Origin: Ilumatobacteraceae bacterium
Lineage (GTDB): Bacteria; Actinomycetota; Acidimicrobiia; Acidimicrobiales; Ilumatobacteraceae
NCBI GenBank assembly: GCA_007122945.1
Contig: SKSP01000011.1
Span: forward strand, 1 to 6,030
Direction: 5' to 3'
DNA: 6,030 nucleotides
The translations under genes were made by a program, and so were the position numbers. Below are positions 1 to 6,030 of the stretch, in pieces. Under the pieces are notes generated by a model. It made no database searches. It was not told the origin of the DNA and worked only from the letters and a program-made list of their open reading frames with translations. The number at the start of each line of letters is the position of its first letter. Position 1 is the first letter of the stretch.

Positions 1-53
1 CTGCGCGCGTACCCGAACGCCTGAACCTGAATCCACCGTCGCGAGCGGGCCGG

Positions 54-362
54 TCAGCGGACGTTGGCGGGCACCACCGCGGTGCTGATCGCCACGTCAG
101 CCGGGACGAACCACCCGTCGGGAAGGCCCGGCAACAGGCGACATCCCAACTGGTACGTCCCATCGGCGACCTGGCAGAACGCCGCGCCGGTTGATGCCGA
201 TCCGGTTGATGTCCCGGCTCTCGCCTGGCCGGAGGAGGCGAGCGCCATGCTCACCGCCGCCGCCGCCAACAGCGAGACCGACCCAGCGGCCTTCCGGCGA
301 CGTCGTGCCCGCGGATGAGACAGACTGTGTTGGTCGCAGAGTGGGGTGGTGATCTCGTGCAT
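54..362 (-). CDS. Small predicted secreted protein with a cysteine pair (hypothetical)
   Basis: I do not recognise a family. From the ATG at 362-360 the product is 102 aa. It has a basic n-region (RARRRRK, residues 18-24), a hydrophobic Ala/Leu/Val stretch (about 25-42) and a likely signal peptidase I site after AQ-style small residues (QARA, cleavage after Ala49). This predicts export. The mature part is only about 53 residues, starts with a Ser/Thr/Gly-rich linker (TSTGSASTG) and has two cysteines, C63 and C74, eleven residues apart and likely disulfide-bonded after export. The frame stays open upstream to 482, but 362 is preferred: GGAG lies 6 nt upstream, and the longer version would add 40 residues unlike a signal peptide. 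The gene is divergent from the large regulator at 601 across 238 bp, so it may share regulation with it (inference). The opposite frame at 64-318 is open but shows no protein-like signature. Existence is likely; function is unknown. Confidence 0.6.
   Translation of the reverse strand: MHEITTPLCDQHSLSHPRARRRRKAAGSVSLLAAAAVSMALASSGQARAGTSTGSASTGAAFCQVADGTYQLGCRLLPGLPDGWFVPADVAISTAVVPANVR
187..211. repeat. Short in-gene tandem repeat, 15-bp period
   Basis: The 10-mer CCGGTTGATG occurs at 187-196 and again at 202-211, a period of 15 bp or five codons. On the coding (minus) strand it gives the duplicated STG motif in the TSTGSASTG linker, directly after the predicted signal-peptide cleavage site. 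It is most simply a small linker duplication. Confidence 0.6.
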
Positions 363-368
363 GGTGTG

Positions 369-372
369 CTCC
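369..372 (-). promoter_or_regulatory. Ribosome binding site of the secreted-protein gene
   Basis: Read on the minus strand, GGAG is followed by the 6-nt spacer CACACC and then ATG at 362-360. This is a good Shine-Dalgarno arrangement and is the main reason for choosing this start over the upstream one at 482. Confidence 0.6.
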
Positions 373-444
373 AATCGGCGGCCGGCCCGAGTGAGCCGGT
401 TCGTTTCTTCGAGCGTGCAGATCAGCCGTTGTGGACGAGTTGCA

Positions 445-468
445 CCGATCGACCCCGGGGGGGATCGG
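445..468. repeat. Interrupted 24-bp inverted repeat (candidate operator)
   Basis: The arms CCGATC (445-450) and GATCGG (463-468) are exact reverse complements. The central CCCC/GGGG (453-460) is symmetric about the same axis (between 456 and 457). Only the two 2-bp blocks between arms and core fail to pair, so 20 of 24 bases are symmetric. With no loop it fits a dimeric protein-binding site in DNA better than an RNA hairpin. It lies 83 bp from the minus-strand start codon and 132 bp from the plus-strand start. The role is inferred. Confidence 0.5.
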
Positions 469-480
469 CGGCCGCCCGCC

Positions 481-494
481 ACGACGTGCGTCGT
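481..494. repeat. Short palindrome ACGACG-TG-CGTCGT
   Basis: Two exact 6-bp arms flank a 2-bp centre, 12 bp downstream of the larger dyad at 445-468. It may be part of the same control region, but a 6-bp-arm palindrome in GC-rich DNA can also arise by chance. Confidence 0.35.
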
Positions 495-505
495 CGTTGG
501 TCAGG

Positions 506-515
506 GCTCATGAGC
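506..515. repeat. Short palindrome GCTCATGAGC
   Basis: This is a perfect 10-bp palindrome with no spacer. It is the third dyad within about 70 bp of the divergent region. Alone it is weak evidence for a binding site. Confidence 0.3.
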
Positions 516-537
516 TGCTCGAACGCCTGTGTCGCCC

Positions 538-557
538 ACTGCTACCGAACTGCTACC
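538..557 (+). promoter_or_regulatory. Direct repeat with 11-bp period, candidate SARP-type binding site
   Basis: ACTGCTACC occurs at 538-546 and again, exactly, at 549-557, separated by 2 bp (period 11 bp). The start codon of the SARP-domain regulator is 44 bp downstream. Looser partial matches beginning CTG lie at 516 and 527, spaced 11 and 12 bp, so the array may have up to four helically phased units. SARP-family regulators classically bind heptameric direct repeats spaced to an 11-bp period overlapping the -35 region. The geometry is seen in the sequence; the role as an autoregulatory site is inference. I cannot identify the -10 box. Confidence 0.45.
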
Positions 558-585
558 TCGTTCCGTGATCGTTGACCCATGAAGC

Positions 586-593
586 GGATGGGA
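586..593 (+). promoter_or_regulatory. Weak ribosome binding site of the large regulator
   Basis: The purine-rich GGATGGGA ends 7 nt before the GTG at 601. An in-frame stop (TGA, 580-582) lies just upstream with no ATG between, so the start must be GTG 601, GTG 604 or the later GTG 622. GTG 622 would cut into the first beta strand of the winged-helix domain, so 601 (or 604) is preferred. Confidence 0.45.
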
Positions 594-600
594 CATCGCC

Positions 601-3600
601 GTGGTGCCGCTGTGGGGTGAGGTGCTCGGCCCCGTTCGGCTCGTCGCCGGCGGCGAGGTGGTCGAGGTCGGCGGACCGCGCCAACGGCGCCTGCTCGGTG
701 CGCTGCTGATCGACCGTGGATCGATCGTGTCGACCGACCAGTTGATCGAGGCGGTGTTCGAGGGCGCTCCACCCGACGCCGCACAACGGACGTTCCGGAC
801 GTACGTCGCCCGATTGCGGCGAGCGTTGGAGGTCTCGGGGATCGACGCCGCGACCGTGATCGAGACGGGCCCGTCCGGCTACGGCATCCCGCACGCGGCG
901 GTGGAGCTCGACGCTGATCGCTTCGAGAGCGCGCTCACCGACGGCCAGAGCCGACTGGAGGTCGGCGACCCCGACGGTGCCCTGGCCTGCCTCGACGAGG
1001 CACTCGCACTGTGGTCGGGACCGGCGTACGGAGAGTTCGCCGGTGAGCACTGGGCGATGGCCGAGGCGAACCGGCTGGACGAGCTGCACGAGGTGGCGCG
1101 CGAGCTGCGACTCGAGGCGTTGATGGAGTCCGGACGGCACGTGTCGGCGATCCCCGATCTCGAATCGTTGGTCGACGCCGCGCCCTTCAGGGAGCGTCCC
1201 AGAAGGCTGCTCATGGTTGCTCTCTACCGCTCGGGTCGGCACGCCGACGCGTTGCGGGCAGGTCGCGCGTACCGGGACTTCCTCGCCGAGGAAACCGGTC
1301 TCGAGCCGAGCCGTGAGTTCGCCGAGCTCGAACGATTGATCATCGAACAGGACCCACGACTCGACGCTCGCCCTCGCGGTCGACGGCTGCGAGGCTACCT
1401 GCTCGGGTCACCGATCGCCGAGACCGAGCTCGGGATCACGTACCTGGCCACCCAGCCCTCGGTGGGCCGGGACGTGGCGGTCACCGCGATCCCATCCGAA
1501 CTCGCCGACGACCCGGCGTTCGTGCGCCGGTTCGAGGTGCACGCGCAACGGATCGCCTCGATCGAACACCCCAACGTCGTGCCGCTCTACGACTACTGGC
1601 GCGAGCCGGGCGCGGCGTACCTCGTCACCCGGTACCTGGCAGGCGGCAGCTTGGCGACGCAGCTCGCCGCACGACAGCTCAGCGACGACGAGTGCACCGC
1701 GGTCATCCGCGACGTCGCATCGGCGCTGGCCGTCGCCCACGAGCGGGGGGTGGCACACGGTCGACTGACCGCCACACGGGTGCTGTTCGACGAGCGCGGA
1801 ACGGCGTACCTGACCGGCTTCGGCCTCGACGTCGACCGCCGGGAGGCTCAGGCGGACATCGCCGACCTCGGGCGCCTCGCGGTCGAGGTCTGGGACTCCA
1901 GCGCGGCCGCCGCGGACGTGCGTGACGTCGTGAGCGCCCAACTCCGCGTCGTCGCCGGACGTGCTCGCGGGGAAGCAGACGCGCCGCCGTTCGACTCCGT
2001 CTCCGAGCTGGTCGACGCGATCGAGGCGGTCACCAGCAACCGGACCACGGGAGCGCAGGGTCGGCCATCGGTGATACCGACAGCGGCGATCGAGGGTCCG
2101 AACCCGTATCGGGGCCTCTTCGCGTTCTCCGAGACCGATGCCGCTGTCTTCTTCGGCCGTGAGCAGCTGGTCGACGACATGCTCGCGGCGCTCGACGTCC
2201 ACCCGTTCCTGGCCGTGATCGGACCGTCCGGGTCCGGCAAGTCGTCGGTGGTGCGGGCCGGCCTCCTACCGCTCCTGCGCGCTTCGGGCACGCTCGTCGC
2301 CACCATGGTGCCGGGGCGGCGACCGCTCGCCGAGTTCGGCGTGGCACTGTCGCGGGTGGCCTCGACGGAGGTGCCCGACCTGGCCGCCGTCCTCGAAGCG
2401 GCCGCCGTCGAACCCGGTGGTGCGTCCGAGTTCTCCGAGACTGTGCGGAACCTGCTCCCCGCACCCGACGACGGTCTCGTCGTCCTGATCGATCAGTTCG
2501 AGGAGATGTTCACGGACGCCGACACCCGCGAGCGCGACCTCCTGCTCTCGGCGCTCGCCGGCACGTTCGTCGAGGGGCGTCGATGGCTGTCGGTCGTCGT
2601 GACCGCTCGCGCCGATTTCCTCGGTCCGATCCTCGACCACCCGACGATCGGTGCGTTCGTTCGCGATCGCGCGCAGCTCATCACGCCCCTCGACGTCGAG
2701 CAGATGCACGCCGCGATCGCACGTCCGGCCGAATCCGCCGGAGTCGCCGTCGAACCATCGCTCGCCTCCGCGCTCGTGGCGGATGCCGCGGCATCTCCCG
2801 GCCCGCTGCCGCTGCTCCAGTACGCCCTCACCGAACTGTACGAGCGGCGCGTCGACGGGACGATGACGCTCGACGCATACCGGCACCTCGGCGGGATGGC
2901 GGCCATCCTGTCGCAGCGCGCCGAGGAGATCTACTCGAATCTGGACGCCGACGACCGTGCCACCAGCCGACGCCTGTTCTCGCGTCTCGTCACCCCGGGC
3001 GAAGGTGCCGGGGACACACGTCGCCGCGCCCGGCGATCCGAGTTGCCCGGCGTGTCGGACGACCTCCTCGAGCGCTACGGAAGCGCACGGCTGATCGCGT
3101 TCGACCGCGACCCGGACAGCCGCGAACCGACGGTGGAGGTGGCCCACGAGGCGTTGCTCCGCGAGTGGCCGCGGCTGGGCGGTTGGATCGACGGCGATCG
3201 GGACGGGCTCCGGCTGCTCCGTCATCTCGGCTCGGCTGCGCGGGAGTGGGAAGCGTCCGGACGAGACCGGAGTGAGCTGTACCGGGGCCCGCGCCTCAGC
3301 GCCGCCGACGAGTGGGACCGCGCCCATCCGGGTGAGCTGAGCCCCGGCGAGCAGCGCTTCCTCGATGCCAGCCGGACCGAGCGAGATGCGGCGGCCGCCG
3401 CGGAGCGGCGCCGGATCCGGCGTCTCCGCGCGCTGCTCGCAGCCGTCACCATCGTGGCACTGATCGCCGCGACCGCTGGTGTGATCGCGATCGGGCAGCG
3501 CAGCACCGCCGTCCGCAACGCACACGACCTCGATCTGCGCCGGCTCATCGCCGAGTCCCAGAACGCCATCGAGGTCGATTCGAGTCGAGCCCTCCTGCTC

Positions 3601-5610
3601 GCCGTCGAGGCGCATCGCATCGACCCCTCGTCCGAGACGCTGGGAGCGCTCCAGACCGTGATCGCCCGCACCCCCCACGACTGGATCGGCGACATCGTGA
3701 CCGGGCGCGCCTACCGCCGTGCGGCGATCCTGTCCGACGACCGGATCGCCGCCGCGGGTGACCACGGTGTCGAGGTGTGGGACCCGGCGACCCTGGAGAT
3801 GCTCCACGAGCTCCCGCTCGGCGCACCGGTCACGGACCTCGATGTGAGCTCCGACGGTGAACGGCTCGCCGTCGGCGCCGCCGACGGAACGTGGTACGTC
3901 CTGGAGTCCGCCGGCCTGGCCCCCATGGCGAGCGGGCGGGCCGGGGCCGGAGTCGCTGCGATCCGCATCGACACCGCCAACGACGTCCTCGTGATCGGAC
4001 GTACGGACGGTCGGGTGGAGGTCACCCGGGTGTCCGAGCCGGACCACGGCCGTGCGCTGTCCGCGTTCGACGTCCACGGCGACCTGGTGACGAGCCCGGT
4101 CACCGACGTCGACGTGAGCGGTGACGGGCGGCGACTGGCCGCAGCCTGGGGCGCGGGCCATGCCGCCCAGCAGTGGACGCTCGCGGACGAGGGCGACACG
4201 GTGCAGATGGTGGATCCCGACCTCGACGCCACCCACGTGCTCTACGCGCACGACGTCCTGTACATCGGGACCAACCCCGTCCAGGCGTTCGACCCGGTCT
4301 CCCTCGAGCCCGTCGGCCAGGCGGTCACGGGCCTGGGCCCGACCACCGTCGATGCGGCGCTGATCGCAGTGGGTCCACAGCGCCTGATCGAGATCGGCAA
4401 CAACCACCTCACCGAGATCGACCTCGCGACCGCGTCGGTCACGAGCTCCCGGCCGTACGAGTCGGGGGCCGTTCTGGGAGGTGGCGCCATCTCCCCCGAC
4501 GGACGGACCGCGCTGTTCGCGACACCGTACGGCCTGGTGTTGTGGGCGCTCGACGGGGTCGGGGCGTTCGTCGACACGGTCGTGCCAGCGCCGAGCGAAC
4601 CCGGGGAGATCAACGCGATCACGGCCGATGGCCGCGTCGCCATCCAGTCCGGTCACATTCGCGACCAGGTGCCAGCCCGGATCTGGGATGTCTCCTCGCC
4701 GACACCGGCGATGCTCCTCGAGACGGAGCGGGGCCGCGCATTGCGGGTGCACGGCACCGACGTGTTCGAGTTCGGACGCAGTGAGACCGACGATGCGTTG
4801 GCGTTCCGCGTGTGGAATCCGGCGACCAACGTGTTCGAGCCGTTGATCGACGCTTCGTTCGACACCTTCGGCGTCAACATCCCGCTGATCACCCCGGACG
4901 GTCGGTGGTTCGTCCACCCGTGGAACAACGGACAGGGCATCATCGACGTGTACGACGTGGGCACGGGCGAGCACGTCGCACATCTCACCGACATCGAGGC
5001 CGCCTCACCGCCGTTCACCACCTTGGCGGGTGTGCCGACCCTGACGCCCGATCGCCAGCGTCTCGTCACGCCCACGAAGAACCGCTACGTCGCCGTCTAC
5101 GACACGGCCACCTGGAGGCTGCTCGACCTGCTGGAACCAGCCGAGGGCTTCAGCGAGATCGCGTTCACCCCCGACGGCGAGCACGCCGTCACTCACTCGA
5201 ACCGAGGACTCGAACTGCGCAGCGCTGACGACCTGCGTGACGTACGACTCGGCCCGGTGCCCGGTGAGGACTCGGTCGCCGACGGGACCACGCTCGAGAT
5301 CACCGAGGACGGACGCTACGTCAAGACGGCCGGCACGCAGGGGCCGCGGCTCTGGGACGCAGCGACGCTCGCGCCGATCGGTGGCCGGTTCCCCCACGAC
5401 CCCGGGACGTGGGCCGCCACACTCGCCACGTCCACGAACCAGTTGGCGACCGTCGTCGACGGCGAGGTCGTCGTGTGGAACGTCGACGTCGCCGCGTGGC
5501 CCGAACTCGCCTGCCGAGCGGCCGGCCGCAACCTCACACGCGACGAGTGGGACCAGTTCGGCCCGGCGGGCGAGTACCGCTCGACTTGCGATCGGTGGCC
5601 GACCGGCTGA
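601..5610 (+). CDS. Membrane-tethered SARP/BTAD regulator with pseudokinase, nSTAND1 NTPase and beta-propeller
   Basis: A predicted transcription regulator of 1669 aa. Domains in order: an OmpR/SARP winged helix (about 5-96; GPRQRRLLGALL at 25-36); BTAD, a TPR-like helical domain (103-249, ending EETGLEPS); a degenerate kinase fold (about 261-475) with HPNVV at 323-327 but HGR (386-388) for HRD and GFG (406-408) for DFG; an nSTAND1 P-loop NTPase (about 501-860) with NPYRGL, Walker A GPSGSGKSS (541-549), Walker B LVVLIDQFEE (626-635) and AHEALL (848-853); one TM helix (944-965) preceded by the arginine-rich ERRRIRRLR; a linker with ALLLAVEAHRID; and a WD40-like propeller (about 1050-1630) with repeated (S/T)xDG turns at 1083, 1173, 1298, 1431, 1523 and 1568. 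The tail has C1638 and C1663 around AGRNLTRDEW. The positive-inside rule places the N-terminal half in the cytoplasm and the propeller outside. The gene stands alone: divergent upstream neighbour, convergent downstream one. Domain calls are firm except the exact number of blades; ligand and target genes are unknown. AfsR (SARP+STAND) is the nearest known logic. Confidence 0.93.
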   Translation: MVPLWGEVLGPVRLVAGGEVVEVGGPRQRRLLGALLIDRGSIVSTDQLIEAVFEGAPPDAAQRTFRTYVARLRRALEVSGIDAATVIETGPSGYGIPHAAVELDADRFESALTDGQSRLEVGDPDGALACLDEALALWSGPAYGEFAGEHWAMAEANRLDELHEVARELRLEALMESGRHVSAIPDLESLVDAAPFRERPRRLLMVALYRSGRHADALRAGRAYRDFLAEETGLEPSREFAELERLIIEQDPRLDARPRGRRLRGYLLGSPIAETELGITYLATQPSVGRDVAVTAIPSELADDPAFVRRFEVHAQRIASIEHPNVVPLYDYWREPGAAYLVTRYLAGGSLATQLAARQLSDDECTAVIRDVASALAVAHERGVAHGRLTATRVLFDERGTAYLTGFGLDVDRREAQADIADLGRLAVEVWDSSAAAADVRDVVSAQLRVVAGRARGEADAPPFDSVSELVDAIEAVTSNRTTGAQGRPSVIPTAAIEGPNPYRGLFAFSETDAAVFFGREQLVDDMLAALDVHPFLAVIGPSGSGKSSVVRAGLLPLLRASGTLVATMVPGRRPLAEFGVALSRVASTEVPDLAAVLEAAAVEPGGASEFSETVRNLLPAPDDGLVVLIDQFEEMFTDADTRERDLLLSALAGTFVEGRRWLSVVVTARADFLGPILDHPTIGAFVRDRAQLITPLDVEQMHAAIARPAESAGVAVEPSLASALVADAAASPGPLPLLQYALTELYERRVDGTMTLDAYRHLGGMAAILSQRAEEIYSNLDADDRATSRRLFSRLVTPGEGAGDTRRRARRSELPGVSDDLLERYGSARLIAFDRDPDSREPTVEVAHEALLREWPRLGGWIDGDRDGLRLLRHLGSAAREWEASGRDRSELYRGPRLSAADEWDRAHPGELSPGEQRFLDASRTERDAAAAAERRRIRRLRALLAAVTIVALIAATAGVIAIGQRSTAVRNAHDLDLRRLIAESQNAIEVDSSRALLLAVEAHRIDPSSETLGALQTVIARTPHDWIGDIVTGRAYRRAAILSDDRIAAAGDHGVEVWDPATLEMLHELPLGAPVTDLDVSSDGERLAVGAADGTWYVLESAGLAPMASGRAGAGVAAIRIDTANDVLVIGRTDGRVEVTRVSEPDHGRALSAFDVHGDLVTSPVTDVDVSGDGRRLAAAWGAGHAAQQWTLADEGDTVQMVDPDLDATHVLYAHDVLYIGTNPVQAFDPVSLEPVGQAVTGLGPTTVDAALIAVGPQRLIEIGNNHLTEIDLATASVTSSRPYESGAVLGGGAISPDGRTALFATPYGLVLWALDGVGAFVDTVVPAPSEPGEINAITADGRVAIQSGHIRDQVPARIWDVSSPTPAMLLETERGRALRVHGTDVFEFGRSETDDALAFRVWNPATNVFEPLIDASFDTFGVNIPLITPDGRWFVHPWNNGQGIIDVYDVGTGEHVAHLTDIEAASPPFTTLAGVPTLTPDRQRLVTPTKNRYVAVYDTATWRLLDLLEPAEGFSEIAFTPDGEHAVTHSNRGLELRSADDLRDVRLGPVPGEDSVADGTTLEITEDGRYVKTAGTQGPRLWDAATLAPIGGRFPHDPGTWAATLATSTNQLATVVDGEVVVWNVDVAAWPELACRAAGRNLTRDEWDQFGPAGEYRSTCDRWPTG

Positions 5611-5659
5611 GGCGTTGTCCACGACGGCTCGATCGCTCTCGACGTCATCGCCTCGACGT
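5611..5659. other. Convergent intergenic gap
   Basis: These 49 bp separate the stop codons of the regulator and of the RNA methyltransferase. A 5-bp inverted repeat (ACGTC 5642-5646, GACGT 5655-5659, 8-nt loop) is present, but it is short and has no T-run, so I do not call a terminator. TCGACGT also occurs twice as a direct repeat (5639-5645 and 5653-5659). Confidence 0.5.
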
Positions 5660-6030
5660 TCAGCGCGCGCGGGCGGCGTCGAAGAGCACGACGGTGCCGG
5701 CCGTGGCGACGTTGAGGCTCTCGGCGCGGCCGTGGTGCTCGATCGTCACCCAGGTATCGAGCGGGGCGTCGTCGGGGAGACCGTGGGCCTCGTTGCCGAG
5801 CACGACGGCGACGCGGCCCGACCAGTCGGCGCGGTCCGACGGCGTCCCCCGGTGCGACGACGTCCCGACGAGGCGTAACCCGGCGTCGCGGACGTCGGCG
5901 AGCGTCGCCTCGGCCACCGGCACGTGGAACAGGGCTCCGGCCGAGGCGCGCACGACCTTCGGGTTGAACGGGTCGACGGTGCCCGGTGTCAGCGCCACGA
6001 TCTCGACCCCGGCCGCCTCGGCCGAGCGCA
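5660..6030 (-). CDS. SpoU/TrmH-family RNA 2'-O-methyltransferase, C-terminal part (runs off window)
   Basis: The protein transfers a methyl group from S-adenosylmethionine to a ribose 2'-OH in rRNA or tRNA. About 122 C-terminal residues are visible. The frame stays open to the window end: before the GTG at 5998 it reads RSAEAAGVEIV, which matches the end of SpoU motif 1 (N-G-x-x-x-R-t/s-A-x-A-x-G). The gene is therefore 5'-truncated by the window and does not start at 5998. Then come LTPGTVDPFNPKVVRASAG, motif 2 (VAVVLGNEAHGLP) and motif 3 (RAESLNVATAGTVVLF), which form the trefoil-knotted SAM-binding SPOUT core. The DPFNPKVVRASAGALF stretch is more like the TsnR-like group, often encoded beside rplT/pheS in actinobacteria, than classic RlmB. 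I leave substrate and symbol open. It is convergent with the large regulator and probably functionally unrelated. The family call is secure; the exact target is not. Confidence 0.93.
   Translation of the reverse strand, partial: RSAEAAGVEIVALTPGTVDPFNPKVVRASAGALFHVPVAEATLADVRDAGLRLVGTSSHRGTPSDRADWSGRVAVVLGNEAHGLPDDAPLDTWVTIEHHGRAESLNVATAGTVVLFDAARAR

Larger units (their letters stand above)
363..600. promoter_or_regulatory. Divergent intergenic regulatory region
   Basis: This 238-bp stretch separates the start of the minus-strand secreted-protein gene (362) from the start of the plus-strand regulator (601), so it must hold both promoters if both genes are expressed. I see no convincing -35/-10 pair for either direction. 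TTGACC at 572-577 resembles a -35 box but has no suitable -10 before the start codon. What stands out is repeated sequence: an interrupted dyad at 445-468, perfect or near-perfect palindromes at 481-494 and 506-515, and an 11-bp-period direct repeat at 538-557. No RNA gene is apparent. That the region is regulatory follows from gene orientation; the exact sites are inference. Confidence 0.6.

Noticed and set aside
1..24. Possible tail of an upstream plus-strand gene (LRAYPNA then TGA at 22-24)
   Set aside because: Eight codons are too few to support a gene call. Other frames are also open at the window edge. The preceding sequence would settle it.
64..318. An 84-codon plus-strand frame opposite the small secreted protein
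   Set aside because: The minus-strand reading gives a textbook signal peptide and a good ribosome binding site, while this frame shows neither. The two cannot easily both be real.
553..1242. A 229-codon minus-strand frame across the start of the regulator
   Set aside because: It overlaps the recognisable winged-helix and BTAD coding sequence, and the translation shows no motif. It is another GC-bias shadow.
2266..4983. A 905-codon open frame on the minus strand, antisense to the regulator
   Set aside because: It lies entirely inside a gene whose domains are clear from end to end. Its product is low-complexity, rich in Arg, Gly, Asp and Val, with no domain signature. Such antisense frames arise from GC-rich codon bias.
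5642..5659. Stem-loop in the convergent gap as a transcription terminator
   Set aside because: The stem is only 5 bp with an 8-nt loop and no T-run, so it is too weak to call.
5237..5878. A 213-codon plus-strand frame covering the end of the regulator and the methyltransferase
   Set aside because: It is Arg/Pro/Ser-rich without motifs and overlaps two well-supported genes in other frames.
1..6030. CRISPR arrays, insertion sequences, tRNA/rRNA genes, phage or attachment sites
   Set aside because: I saw no regular spacer-repeat pattern, transposase motif, terminal inverted repeats or tRNA-like fold anywhere in the window.

Overview
The window is strongly GC-rich on both strands, with GC-biased third codon positions in its genes and long spurious antisense reading frames. 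Together with a SARP-type (wHTH+BTAD) regulator fused to an nSTAND1 NTPase and a propeller, this points to a high-GC actinobacterium. An Acidimicrobiia/Ilumatobacter-like host is my best guess, but the sequence alone does not prove it.

Layout. (1) Positions 54-362, minus strand: a small predicted secreted protein of 102 aa with a signal peptide and two cysteines in the mature part. (2) Positions 363-600: a 238-bp divergent intergenic region. It holds an interrupted 24-bp dyad, two shorter palindromes, and a 9-bp direct repeat with an 11-bp period just upstream of the next gene. (3) Positions 601-5610, plus strand: one giant gene (1669 aa) filling most of the window. Its domain order is OmpR/SARP-type winged helix, BTAD, degenerate kinase fold, nSTAND1 NTPase, one transmembrane helix, a WD40-like beta-propeller, and a short tail with two cysteines. 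(4) Positions 5611-5659: a 49-bp convergent gap. (5) Positions 5660-6030, minus strand: the C-terminal part of a SpoU/TrmH-family RNA 2'-O-methyltransferase that runs off the window.

How it may work together (inference). The large protein looks like a membrane-tethered one-polypeptide regulator. Its DNA-binding, pseudokinase and NTPase parts lie in the cytoplasm, and its propeller sensor lies outside the membrane. This resembles CadC/ToxR in topology and AfsR in its SARP+STAND logic. All catalytic kinase signatures are replaced, so the kinase fold is probably a signalling or binding module. The gene is alone on its strand, so natural candidate targets are its own promoter and the divergent secreted-protein gene. 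The 11-bp-period repeat has the geometry reported for SARP binding sites. The RNA methyltransferase is an ordinary housekeeping gene and probably unrelated.
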